Below, piece by piece: positions 31,729-42,940 of a stretch of DNA of 64,000 nt (its first letter is position 1; each line of letters begins with the position of its first letter). Where the stretch lies: the NCBI GenBank assembly GCA_019096065.1, contig JAGUCH010000009.1, forward strand, positions 692,001 to 756,000, in the 5' to 3' direction. Position numbers and translations under genes: made by a program. Source of the DNA: Paracyclopina nana (Eukaryota; Arthropoda; Copepoda; Cyclopoida; Cyclopettidae). The notes below the pieces were generated by a model, which had not been told where the DNA came from, searched no databases, and saw nothing but the letters and a program-made list of their open reading frames with translations.

Positions 31729-32571
31729 TGATGGGCAACGAGCACATCACTTCCTTGGAACGGAACATAGCTGGAATAAGACTGGACTGGACTGGATCTT
31801 CCCTGTGGAGCCCGTGGAGCCCGTGGAGGCCAGGAGGCCATGTCTATTCAACGCAACATCACCACCTCAAAATCACCTAAACCTCCCTTCTTCCATCATC
31901 AATTCATCTCCTCTAAACTCACCAATCTACTGCTGCTGCTGCTGCTGCCTGCTAATGTGAGCCGTGCATGGGCACTCTACCTGACCTTGGTTAGAGGAGA
32001 AGTGGCTAGCCAGTGCACAGAGGATTTGCTAGGTGCTACATAGAGAAGCTGCATGCTGCCGCATGATGATGGGGAGAAGCAGATGGAAGCTGATGGAAAA
32101 GACCGCCTGCGCATCGACTGAAAAAGGGAGAAAAGACTCGGGGAGTTCGATGGGAGACTTCAGAGAAGCAAGATGTAGGCCTTAGAGCTCAAGGCCTACT
32201 GAGTGAGCTCTGCCTTGCTACTGTCTACCCAGAGTTTCTCCATAGTGTGCTGAGGCATGAAGAAGATGGCCACAAGACACTGACACCTGACCATAAATCG
32301 TATATTGGTTCTCCTGGGCAGTTTTGCATTCAAGTCTGAGGTAGTTGAGGAAGTCGAGGTCGAGGACTTGGATAGGGGACCTAATCACAGGTCTACAGCA
32401 CTGTAGCTTGCCAAGAGATGTCCTCGCCAGAGTTGGAGCTCTGAGGTTGCGACTTCAGGTCCAAGGCAAGTGGAGCATCCGGTACAGCACCCGATGGCTG
32501 CGACCGGTACCGAGGCCATAAAGCCGATGCTAACCTTCCTAGGCTTTAGAGGGTGTGACCGTCGCACATCA
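31729..32571 (+). repeat. Element A 3' LTR (843 bp)
   Basis: Partner of 772-1666, with the same termini and the palindromic-loop hairpin at 32175-32199. It lacks about 70 bp present in the 5' copy and has a longer CTG run. Followed by the duplicated AAAT and D1 gag. Confidence 0.93.
32175..32199 (+). ncRNA. Dimer-initiation-like hairpin, A 3' LTR copy
   Basis: Same arms and GAGCTC loop as 1198-1222. Confidence 0.75.
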
Positions 32572-34026
32572 AAATCAAGATTTTGGCTTGGTTTGATTAT
32601 GAAGTTACTTTGGCGGACAGAGCAGCAATCATCCAAGACCTGACAAAAAGGCAGACGAGAAGGTAAAACGATTCTATGACAGGTGTGTGTTACAGGTAGC
32701 AAAAACCTAACAACCAGCCTGCCTGCCCTGCCAAAAGTGCCCAGTATCAGCAGCTCCTTGGTAAACACAGATGTTGGACGCTTTATCCAAAACATCAACA
32801 ACATCCATGAAAATGCAATATACCAGTGGACACTGCAGAATACTTTTCTCCAAGGACTGAGGGACGACATCAAGCAAGCAGTCATCGCACGAGACCCCAA
32901 GAACCTTGACAAATTAGTCCAAAGCGCCATCAGTGCGGAAAAGGCAAATGAAGCCGTTGACAAAAAGGTAAAACCTAAAGTTCCCCCACCAGAAATCCAC
33001 TCTATTCAGGCTGGCCAAGACAACAAGGACGAAAAATTGGACAAAATGGACGAGTTGGCTAACCTTATCAAAGGATTGAGGTCATCTAGAGGAGGATTTC
33101 GTGGCGGAGCCCGTGGTCGAGGCCGTGGAGGAAATCAACAGAACATTAGTGTTGTCTGTTATTATTGCAACAAGCCGAACCACATTTCATCTGGAGTGCA
33201 GATAAAAGATAAGGGACAACCTTCAAGGATTGAATCAACCTGCTCAAGGGAGCAAATGGTCCAGAGAAGCTCAGCAAAAGCAAATCTTAGCTTTGGATTA
33301 TGAACAGGATCAAGGGGAATCTTATTATTTAAACTTGTAGGCGGCTTCCAAACCCCTAAAAGCCGCTACTCACAAAGGGTAACCAACGTATATGAAGTAA
33401 GAAGCGGATCCAAGCGACCCTTTGTGACTCTCACATTATCCCCCACCAGAAAAATTAATTTATTATATTACACAGGTGCCACTATTAGCCTACTAGGAAC
33501 AAGGGCTCTTAGACAACATTTACCCGAGGCCAGAATAACTCCATGCACTCATCCAATGACTGCAAAATGTGCTTCTAGATCAAAACTCAACATCAAGGGC
33601 CTCCACAAGCTGCATTTCAAACTTAAGGACAAGGACTTTGACCATGAATTTTATGTGGCTGACAACCTCTAAGTGGATGGTATCATTGGAATGGACTTAA
33701 TCAAAAAAGGAAAATTGGCTTATGATGCAGTGACTGATAAAGTGTTTATTTCAGAGCCTCAACAAGTGTGCCTCATGCATGATCTCTATGTACCTCAGAG
33801 GTCTGCGTTAATAACATCAATTAAGGCACCCCTCTACTACTGTAAAAAGGACGTGGGAGTGGCCCTCCGAATACCAACAAAAACTATCTGTAATAATGAC
33901 TTTGTAGTGAGACCTGGTGAAGATGGAAAAGCTTGGATCAATTTAGTAAACTACGGCCTGGAACCAGTACAATTGAAGAAAGGTACTACAATTGGCGAAG
34001 TGTTCCCCTGCGACAACCTTATGGAA
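32572..34026 (+). pseudogene. Element D1 gag-protease, continued and broken off
   Basis: Resumes the gag cut at 771 and parallels D2 from about 48317. Frameshifts separate pieces at 32683-33303, 33424-33672 and 33673-34035. The nucleocapsid motif starts CYYCNKPNH but its last Cys is lost by a frameshift. The protease site reads YYTGATISLLG, where the catalytic Asp of the DTG triad is Tyr; D2 has the same change. Similarity to D2 stops at about 34026, before the reverse transcriptase, so D1 is truncated. Confidence 0.82.
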
Positions 34027-34272
34027 CCCCACTAAACAAAATGAAAATCGGTCCAGATAAAATTGGGATTTACTACCGATGAAAATTCACTATTCTATTA
34101 GGGAAAAGTCCGAGATTACCGTGACGCTTTGATTAAATAAATCAATCGGAGGATACCGACTTTTTCAATTTTGTTGTATGACTTTTTTATCGTTTTAATT
34201 GTTATCTATGGGCTGTTATATGCATGCGCTACAATATATTTTTTTTAAATTTCGCTTATTGGAAAAGTTATT
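34027..34272. other. No feature seen
   Basis: AT-rich sequence after the D1 break, without frame or repeat. Confidence 0.4.
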
Positions 34273-34470
34273 GTAGATTGGTGAGTTTAGAGGAGATGAA
34301 TTGATGATGGAAGAAGGGAGGTTTAGGTGATTTTGAGGTGGTGATGTTGCGATGAATAGACATGGCCTCCTGGCCTCTGGGTGGCTCCACAGGCTCCACA
34401 GGTCCAGTCCAGTCCAGTCTTATTCCAGTTATGTTACGATCCAAGGATGTGATGTGCTCATTGCCCATCA
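34273..34470 (-). repeat. Truncated A-type LTR fragment, reversed
   Basis: The minus strand matches the first ~200 bp of the element A LTR. The LTR terminus (TTGCCCATCA on the plus strand) is intact at 34470. The match ends at the CTG microsatellite position, which may be where the break occurred. Confidence 0.85.
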
Positions 34471-34801
34471 CCGATCAAAAATACGTACTAAATTAGGATC
34501 AAATCGGTATGGTTTGCGGATTTGTTTTGTGGGGCAAAACTGTCTTTGTTTATTCTTTTTTCCCGCAAGCGCAAAACGGTACAAATTATATCGCGCAACC
34601 TTGATCAGTCTAGTCTGCCTTGACAACATGGAGACTGAAAAAACATCCTACCCGACTTTCAGCTGAAGCAAAAGTTGTTAAAAGTTCTTTTGCATAAAAG
34701 AAGCTCAGTAGGAAGTTTTTTCAAACGTGGATTCTCAACTAAAGTAAGAATTCAAACAGGGTTTCCCAAGTTGAGATTTTCAAATAAAACACTGGCCCCA
34801 G
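34471..34801. other. No feature seen
   Basis: No supported coding or repeat signal. Confidence 0.4.
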
Positions 34802-35217
34802 TTCAGAGAAAATTGCAGACCTCAGGTAGCAGGTGAAAGCCGGTACCCATTTAACATTCCTCCTTTGTATGTGAAGGATTTGAAGGAGAAGGCCATGGAC
34901 ATTGGGTCTGCCTTTTTTGATCCTAAAAACAGGATTCTCGCAACGCCCAGAGATGTCTGGCCACTATGCGAAACTCTCGGTATAACAGCTCAAGCAGAGT
35001 TTGCCTTGGACGAGGTTGGATGAGACTCGGCTGATCTACTTAGCTAAGACTCGATTTAGGATGCAATAAGGCTTTATCCAGAGTTGTATAAGTCTTATAC
35101 CAACGAAGCTAAAGCTCTAGGAATGACAGGAGACCTTTTTAAGCTCAGACGTGAGTGGCAGAAGGAGGCCGACCAGGAATTGACTTTGAAGGGTCATGAA
35201 TACCTGAAAAAGGAGTG
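34802..35217 (+). pseudogene. Decayed coding fragment, unknown family
   Basis: One frame reads as plausible protein to TGA 35021-35023 (for example DPKNRILATPRDVWPLCETL). After several stops and shifts, protein-like sequence reappears to about 35217 (for example MTGDLFKLRREWQKEADQEL). No start codon or family recognised. Probably a remnant of a transposon or viral gene. Confidence 0.4.
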
Positions 35218-36634
35218 AGAGACACTAGAATGCATGATCAACGAGAAGACAGGGGGAAGCACCTGAGTAAGGAAGTCAAACTGGACCCAGTGAGGATAAA
35301 GGGCGCAAATCCAGAGATGTCTGAGTACCACAACTCCTTAAGCTCAGATGTGAGTGACAGATCAAAGTAGATAGATGCACTGTATGCGGGGAATGAAACC
35401 CATGCAACAGGCTTAAAAATGAAAAGTGAATAGTCGAATTGGTCTCAATTGTGGAACAAGGAATTACAATGACCTTGTAATTGCGGGGAAGCATGACAAA
35501 TTACTACCAACTCCAACAGATCTGAGGTGGACCCAGATTATCTGCCAAACAGAAGCTAGCTGGACATGAGGTCACATGAGGAAGCCAACTCTCCAACAAC
35601 TGCACCAGCTACAGATCCAAGGCTTTATCAGCATCATCCAATGGCTCTAAGTTCATATGAGTCTGAGGACTCACTCAGCTACACTTCCAAGATGAAGCCT
35701 ATGGAGACCAAAACGCCAATGCTGCTGCAAAGTCCAATCCTGACTTTGACAAAGGAGACCTAGAAGAGCTCACCAAGGAACATTTCAACAAGATTCAAGA
35801 TTCCTTGAATGTGGGGAATGATGAGAAATGTTCCGTAACTACGATCACGCAACCCGATACTCGCATAGACCTCTGTAGAGCTTACTGCTAAATAGAGTAG
35901 TTCCGTTTGTTTTTCCATACCAACAACTTGTCCATTTATTACATCGCTTTTGTACAAAGTTCTGATCACAGACTTTGGCTATATCCGTGTAGTAAGGCCG
36001 CCTTCCAGAGGCACAGTTTCTCTGCGAAGCCTTCCTTTCATGTTTCTTGACTCATTCAAGCTTGAGGTCATGATTCCAAATTTTGAAATGTGAAATGACT
36101 GTTGCTCTTAATTCTCTAAGTTATACTTGCATGGTTGCTCAATGCTTTTTACAATTCGAATCACATCTACATCACAGATCGGATCAGCCTGAAATTTTTT
36201 GCCGGACTGTACCCTGAAACAGACATGAGAACAGAACATTTTTAATAGTAGTTTCAGAGTACACTAATAGAACATGTTCACATTTTATTTATTTCTATGT
36301 CATGGAAGGTTTTTATAATGTAAGCGTCACATGAACCTAATGTAAACATTTCTGGTGGGGGACATTTTGACCAAAAACTGGACATTTTGATCTGTAATAG
36401 GAAAGGAGCTGTCCACATTGGAACTAGTACAATTATTTGGGAGCCCTGTGCATATACTTTGAGCAGGCAACCTGAAATTTGGCACATACATTCCTCTCCC
36501 CATCGCGCATGATCTTTATTAGCTGCAATTCTTGATTTCCTGCCAAATGACCGACTTCCATTTTTCTCCGCTCCTAATTAACTAAATGAGCTGAATTTTT
36601 GTGTGTCTCCCATTTTGCCAGGGCTTCAGCTTTT
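35218..36634. other. No gene seen
   Basis: Short frames (35566-35763 and others) have no support. TTTT at 36631-36634 is the target duplicated by element E. Confidence 0.4.
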
Positions 36635-36833
36635 TGTAGGAGGTTCGTATAGACCCCCCGAGGGTGACACGTGCGCCCGCGGGTAGCGATGGAAGAACGT
36701 GCTACTAGAAACTAGTCGAGGTGTTTACTCGAGTGCGTCCGTTTATTAACTGATTCTGTACAATTAGCTTCACCGGGACGTCGCGCCCGCTGCGCGTCTG
36801 CGAGCACGCCCGTCTACCCGTGTTCCTGCTACA
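36635..36833 (-). repeat. Element E 3' LTR (199 bp)
   Basis: Identical to 46624-46822. The purine tract GTAGGGGGAAGT (minus strand, 36834-36845) ends directly at it. Confidence 0.95.
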
Positions 36834-36845
36834 ACTTCCCCCTAC

Positions 36846-37001
36846 TGAAGGGTTGTCGTGTCCTCACGACGGGGGCCTACGATCCTTTGCCTTGGCGTAG
36901 CAGGCCACCAGGGAGGCTGGGGGTGCTCCCGCAGTCTCGACTTCGGGGAATGGTTTTAAAGGCGTCGATGCACGAAGGCACCATGGCTGCGGGCAGGACC
37001 G
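36846..37001 (-). other. Element E 3' untranslated region
   Basis: Between the end of env and the purine tract. No gene. Confidence 0.5.
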
Positions 37002-39108
37002 TCATGAGATAATGGTGCATCGACTTGCTCTGTCGAGCCAGCACGTCCACTTGGGCTTGTAGGTTCTTGTAGCCCTAATTGTGTTCCTGGAACAGGGTCT
37101 CGCACAGTTGTTGGAGAAGGCCTTGGGGGATGTCCGGTGCGGCGTCGTCAGCCTCCCCGTCTCCCGCTGAGCCGGCGGCGGCCGTAGCATACTTGGGCGG
37201 TGCATCCTCATTCTCACCATCGTCATTGGAGCTGCCCAAGTTAGCCAGGCAGAAGGCCTGAGTCGTCCCGCCCCGGGGTGGTGACGTCCTCGCCTGGAGG
37301 GCCGCTCGTCGTCACTGTCGCCCCTGGGAAGAGGATCCGGTCTTGCCTCAGATTGGTCACCATTCTCCATGTCATCTTCTCCATCAAGAATGCCGTGTGC
37401 CAAACCGCCAACAGCATCCACCACCCTAAGCCACGCCGGCGGTATAAGACCACCATGCGCAGCAGAGCTCCGAGGATCAGTCTCAGGAGGCCCACCGTAA
37501 TGAGGAATCCTGTGAAGTACAAGTAGTACTTCCCTGCCAAGCTGAAGAAGGGGATGATGGCACTTCCCACATGGTCGACCATCTGATCAATGTCTCCCTG
37601 AGACCAGAAGGTGGTGGAGCGGCTGCCAGTGGTGAGCGAGTTGTGAAGCACGTTGCTGGTGATCATGTTGACGACAGCCCCCCTGGCTGCTGAAGAGGTG
37701 GAGATAGAGGATGTGGTTGGCCTGCCGCTCGGCTGAGAAACACCTCCACCCAGTCCACGGCTGACGTCGTATTGATGATTACGAGGAGCAGCATCCAACA
37801 TGGGGTTGAGCTGGGCATTTGATGGGCGTGATGGAGTTGCATGGGACAATGCTGGGCCGGTCCGTCAGGATGAACAACAGCAGGTCCGCGAAGCGAGTCT
37901 CGTGGCTCACCAATACCGCGATCTCTTGGGTGCAGTTGTTGATGGACCAGGTGACTGCCTGCACCGGGTAGCACGAGGTCACATTGGCCACTGCTCCGGC
38001 CCGGGTGACGAGGTGACCTGGCCCATGACTGTTCAGGGTAGCATACGTTGACGACCCCGAGGCAATGCTCTGCAACTTATAACATATCAATTCCTGCAGA
38101 AACTTTGAACCGGTCCTGGATGTGCAATGCATGTTGAGGGTGAACGAGTGCCGGTTGGGTTTGGATATTGGCCCCGTCCATGTCTTCCTGGTGCAGATAC
38201 TTGGCCGGAAGGGGCCCCATCTCCAGGTTTGATCAACAGCATCACGAAGTCTCTCAACTGCGTGGTGAATAGCTTCTGCTGGCACATTGACTGCGCGCCC
38301 TTGAGGGCAAATCCGGCAAATCGGGACTCCTCCTCAGGGGCTAGCAGGAGGAGGTCGCCAAGGTGCCCAGTTCCTCCCAGTGAGCTGGTGGCATTTCGAT
38401 GGGGGAAGAGCACCGCAGGTCCCTGGTAGACTTCACTCAGTTGATCCTCACAGCGTGGAGACTTGCGTTGGGCCACACGATCATGCCCTCAGCGTCGTCC
38501 TGCACGATGAGGTCCTGGAAGTTCGCGGTCAGGTGGTTGGAGAACACCACCCGCCCGTTAGCCGTGTTCAACTTCCCGTAGATGGGCTCGACCAAGGCGT
38601 GGATCGTGGTGGTCTCATTTGATTTGTAGAAGGTCACGCCCCCGCTGGTGAAGGTGGTCGCGGTGCACTTGTGGTCCTTGTCCAAGTCTCCCTTGGAGAA
38701 GTATGAGAGCAACGTCGGGTTGTTCAGCGCCACCGCTACCTTCTTGTTCTCCACAATCAGGTAGTGCTTTTCGGTGGCCTCTTGGTAAGCTTGTGGAGTC
38801 ACCAAGTAGGGCTTGTTGACGTCCGTCATCTGACTGCCGTAACTGATGCTCTCTCGTACCCACACCTAGTCACAAGCTCCGGCTGACTTAGATTGATGGC
38901 CTCGTGGATTGCATCGGGGTGTGCGCAGTCGTAGGTTGTGAACAAGGCCGCTTTAGCCTCAGGCTTATACAGGTCTGCGCTTCTACCTGCCAATGATTTG
39001 ACCTTGGAGGATGGCTTCCAGTGCCACCTCATTGAGGAGGACCCAGTAGCCATACATGAAGAGGGCCAGCAGCAGAAAAGAAGCGTTGCACCACATTGGC
39101 ATGGGCAT
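37002..39108 (-). pseudogene. env: Element E envelope, chuvirus-like glycoprotein, frameshifted
   Basis: Minus strand, from ATG 39108 with a signal peptide (MPMPMWCNASFLLLALFMYG). The frame changes several times (pieces near 39053-38826, 38865-38437, 38285-37779, 37849-37241 and a tail to about 37002). Features typical of glycoproteins of chuviruses (Jingchuvirales) and of envs captured from them: FTTYDCAHPDAIHEAINLS near the N-terminus, a YLVTPQAYQEA block, VVFSNHLTANFQDLIV, then CYPVQAVTWSINNCTQEIAV followed by IVPCN before the C-terminal part. A membrane segment (KYYLYFTGFLITVGLLRLIL) and a cytoplasmic tail follow. It would mediate entry as a type I fusion glycoprotein. Family assignment is from pattern memory, without a search. 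As it stands it cannot be translated whole. Confidence 0.72.
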
Positions 39109-42100
39109 GGTTAGCGTTCATATTTGGTACTGTTGGCTAGATTATTGTGATAGTTAGTAACTCAGACTGTAAGAGAGAGAGAGTAGAGTGTGAGTGTTAT
39201 GTAAAACTGTAACTTGTGCGACCAAAATACTGAAGTTTTGTACATGAGTTCAACATAAAAACATTTTGTTTTGTGGTGATGCGATGCACCCCCCCAAACT
39301 TCGTGTTGAGGGAGCACCAATATGTCCCGATTACTTATTAAACACTTATCTGCATTGTTTGTGGCGTTAATGGTCTTGTCATCTTGCATGGTGTTGTCTT
39401 TGTTGTCATTGAGTTAGCTGGGAACTCAAGGACATCATACTCATGTATCGTGGGGTCATGATTGAACTGTGGTATTGGGTCGTCTCTGGTACGAGGGAAC
39501 CTGTATTCCCGGGTTAGTGGGCGCCATTGCAGACTCGAAAGAATGGGCAACTTCTCCATTGGTGCAGTTTCCACTTTTATCGCTGTTTTTAGGTACTCTT
39601 AGACTTATGTCTATCATGTCGAAGTCCATGTTGTCCTTGGGAGGTGCAGAAGGTTTTTCAACTGCAAATTTGGTGGTAGTGAGTTTGTTGATTGTTTCTC
39701 AATAGTCCAGGGCCTTTGTCGTGGGGTGAAAGCCTGTTTGTCCCTGTGATAAGCATGTGGCTGTTTCTCAATAGATGCAGAGATGTTTTGTGGGGGCTTA
39801 TTCATACGCTAGTTGGATGCGCTTAGCAGATGTTTGGCATCAACCTGTTTCCGTTGCTTGCTCGCTGGGAATCCCCAAAGATGAGGTCTGAGTTGGTGGT
39901 AGGCTGCCGTTCAACACTATCTTATATGGGGCCAGACCAGTTGACCGATTTTCGGTAATGCTTGTAGTGGGCAGGACAACCAGGGTGAAGGGCACCACTC
40001 TGCCCATTGGGCGTAGTGCCCTGTGATCATCTTATGAATGAGTTCTTTAAGGTTTCGATGATGTCGCTCCACCAGAATGCTCCGAGGTTCGCAGGACATC
40101 GTGGTTGTGGCCTTGATACCCAGAGCAGCGCACACCACACCTGTTTCATTAGATGGGTCTTGAAATGCGTGCCTTAACCGGTGTGCAGCCATTCTGGCAA
40201 CCAGAACTTGCATGGAAAAGCCTCTATCCACACATTACACATGCATTTTTGTGAATGATGCTGACTGGAGATCTTGAAGGGTCTCATATAATCAAGGCTG
40301 GAATCGCCAGTTCTGTTGTCGGCAGAGCGATCATGACTAGACAACCTCATCAGCTCTCTTTGCCATCCATGGGAAATAAAAGTAATAAAAGTGCTGGGCT
40401 GTCCTGTGTAACAGGGTTTCCTTCCTTGGCGCCCGGTGGTCTCGTGATTATGCAGCAGGCTGGCTTCTTCCCATTTGCTTGGCACGACCAGCCAGGAAAA
40501 TGAATCGGCCTTGGTGCCTTGGAGCTGCAATGCCCTTTGCTGATCCAGAGGTGAGCTGTCAAACTAATCTAGTAGGACCCTATCGCGGGCTGAAGCGGCT
40601 TCCAAGGGCTCGCAATGGGGTTTGTCGCAGCTGCGCTAGTTTACGCAAGGTGACAAGGTCATCGTCTTCTTCCTGGGCCTCCGCCCACAGTTCTGGCTTT
40701 GTGGGGATGAGCTTAGGTTTGCTACTCTGAAGAAGTCATCGTTGGAGACCTCTGAGCTGGGGTGATTGCTGGCCCGATCAAGGGCGGGGCCTGGCTCAGG
40801 GAATCTGCGTTGCTGTGTTTGGTGCCGGTTCAATGCACCATTTCGAAGTCCTAATTGGAGATGGTACCGAGCAATCTGGCTAGCATGCTGGTGGGGGGAT
40901 CAGCTTCCTAGCCCCATAAAGGATGACTCTTTCCTTGCTGCCTTGAACTTGCAACAGCAAAGCCCCCACAGCTCCGTTCTCCTGCTAGAAACCAGTGTCC
41001 AAGATGAACATGTTAGGTGACACGAAGTCAGGGCAAGCCAGCACCAGGGCCGACACAAGGCGTCGTATATTCTCCCCAAAGGCTTCTCGATACTCTTGAG
41101 TAGGCGGGTAGGTGTGCATAGCTGCTGTGCCATTATCCCTCAAGAGCTTGGCACTCAGATGGGCGGTGACATGCTGGTACTTCTCGATGCAAGCCTGATA
41201 GTAGTTGGCCTTGCCCATGAACACTTTCAATAGCTTGCGGGTGTTGGCAAGGGCCATTTGCAGATCAGGTCGACGTAGGCTGACACGACCTCCAGTCCCT
41301 TGGGCGTGACAACATGCCCCGAATAGCTTACTTGGGTCTGGAACACGTGGCACTTGGTCAGCGCAATCAGTAGGCCTGCCCTTTGGTGGTCTTTCAGCAC
41401 GGCCCGAAGGTAGTGAAGGTGTGACTCTAAGTCAGGGGAGTAGAGCAGGCTATCGTCCAAGGTTGGAAGAGCTACCTCTCACAAGACACTCCCTCTAGTA
41501 CTAGGCATTAGAGCCGGCTGTAAGTCTTGGGGGCATTGGTGAGCCCACATGGCATCTTCAGAAAAGGGTGGGAGCCATCTCTGATTGAGAAGGTGGTCTC
41601 CTCCATGTCCCCAGGCTTGATGGGCACCACATTGAAGGGCTTGACAGCGTCCAGGGTGGAGAAGACGGTAGAGCGGCCAATTGGCTCAGATTATCCAGAA
41701 CATCCTCGATCGGGTTGGATTCGACAACAGTGGCCTTGTTGAGCTCGCGATAATCCAGGCACGGCAGGAGGCTCCCGTCCCTTTTTCCGGATGTGGACTT
41801 GTGGGGTGGACCACAGCAAGGAGGTTGGGGTGATGACCTCTTGTCCAACCCCTTTTGGGTCTTCTCCTTTAAAGAGGCTTCCACGCTGGGATTGATTGGC
41901 GTAGATGAATATTGATTGGCCTGGTTACAGGCTTGAGGTCGATGGCGTGTTCTACCAGCTTGGTCTGGCCAGAACGACCGTCGAAGGATAAGGCCCCTAG
42001 ATACACAGTGAGGAGTGAGGCAGCTGCCTTCAACTGCCAGGGGTCCCTCCGGATGAGGTCGTTTTCTTCCAGCTTGTAGGCCCGTATGGCAAACTCAATT

Positions 42101-42940
42101 TTCTCTTGCGGGCCAGCATCGGGAGGTGGTCCCTTGTAGGGCTGGCCCTCCACGTCCCGTCGGGGTGGATAGCTTGTACTTGCGGCTCTGGACCCTTGTA
42201 GGGCCGACGGCCGGAGGCACATACTCCCGGAGGGTGCCGTAGCAAACACCTCCTTTCACCTGCAGAGAGTAATCCAGCTTGTTTGACAATTCACCATCAG
42301 GTGTCCTCCTGCGGCTGGCTGACCCACTACGCATGGCCAAGGAGCCAGCTGGGTCTCCTCAGCAACTGGCCTCAGCTTCGGGCGCTGCTTACTTGGCCTT
42401 CCCATGGGGCCACTGGGTCGCGACGGCTGCAACCAGGACCGCGGTGCACCATGGGACCGTAGTGGGTCATGTCACATGGATGGCAGATTCCACGGTTGGG
42501 GTGTCAGCAGCGTCGTGCAAGGCTCCGACAATCGGGAGGTACTTGGCATGGATCTGGAGGGCACCTTGAGAATGAAGCTTATTGATGTGATGATGGCTCT
42601 GGAAAGGCCCACACATGTTGAAGTCTATGGACGGCTGTGTACTACCGTGGGCCGGATAGAGAACATATGAGGGTGCTTTCCGATCTGGACTCTCAGGGGC
42701 TGTCCGAGCTCTCCCAACACTTGCGGCCGGTGCCGCTTGTGGGCAGTGCCCACCACGGTCATGTCGCAGAGGGGCCATAGGTTGTGTGGCAGGACCCCAA
42801 AGCATTGGGCTAAGGCCTCAGAAATGCAGGTATGCCAGCTATGGCCGCTGTCAACTAGGGCACGGGTCTTGATCCAGCCAATACGCACAGGTACCCGTGC
42901 TGTAAAATTGTTTATGTTCGGTGATGTGATCAAGGGCAGC
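39109..42940 (-). pseudogene. pol: Element E pol: protease, reverse transcriptase, RNase H, integrase, broken
   Basis: Minus strand. Protease site RALVDSGHSW near 42850. Then a block around IDFNMCGPF near 42610. The reverse transcriptase shows DYRELNKATVVESNPIEDVL (near 41740) and the catalytic box as MDDSLLYSPDLESH (near 41455). RNase H begins MFILDTGFQQENGAVGALLL (near 41010). Integrase remnants lie at 39917-40560, with the catalytic-Glu block VERHHRNLKELIHKMI near 40040. Between integrase and env (39109-39900) are Pro- and Thr-rich decayed frames, probably the Pol C-terminus. Numerous frame changes make it nonfunctional. The order fits Ty3/gypsy. Confidence 0.75.

Larger units (their letters stand above)
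772..32571 (+). mobile_element. Element A: giant LTR retroelement, 31.8 kb including nested insertions
   Basis: The boundaries rest on three facts. The two terminal repeats (772-1666 and 31729-32571) are almost identical and share the ends TGATG and CATCA. Both outer flanks are the D1 gag. The target AAAT is duplicated. A purine-rich tract ends directly at 31728, and a primer-site-like TGG starts 3 nt after the left LTR. Without element B and solo LTR F the element is about 23.8 kb. Order: LTR, leader, gag, pol, hairpin region, minus-strand spliced genes, gene X, env, LTR. The LTRs differ by about four substitutions plus indels, so insertion is recent, yet gag, pol, X and env all carry stops or frameshifts. 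Giant LTR elements are known (Ogre in plants, Burro in planarians). I do not recognise this gene set. Confidence 0.88.

Noticed and set aside
37079-38622. Several plus-strand frames over the E env region
   Set aside because: Shadows of the minus-strand glycoprotein, which has signal peptide, membrane segment and family-like motifs.
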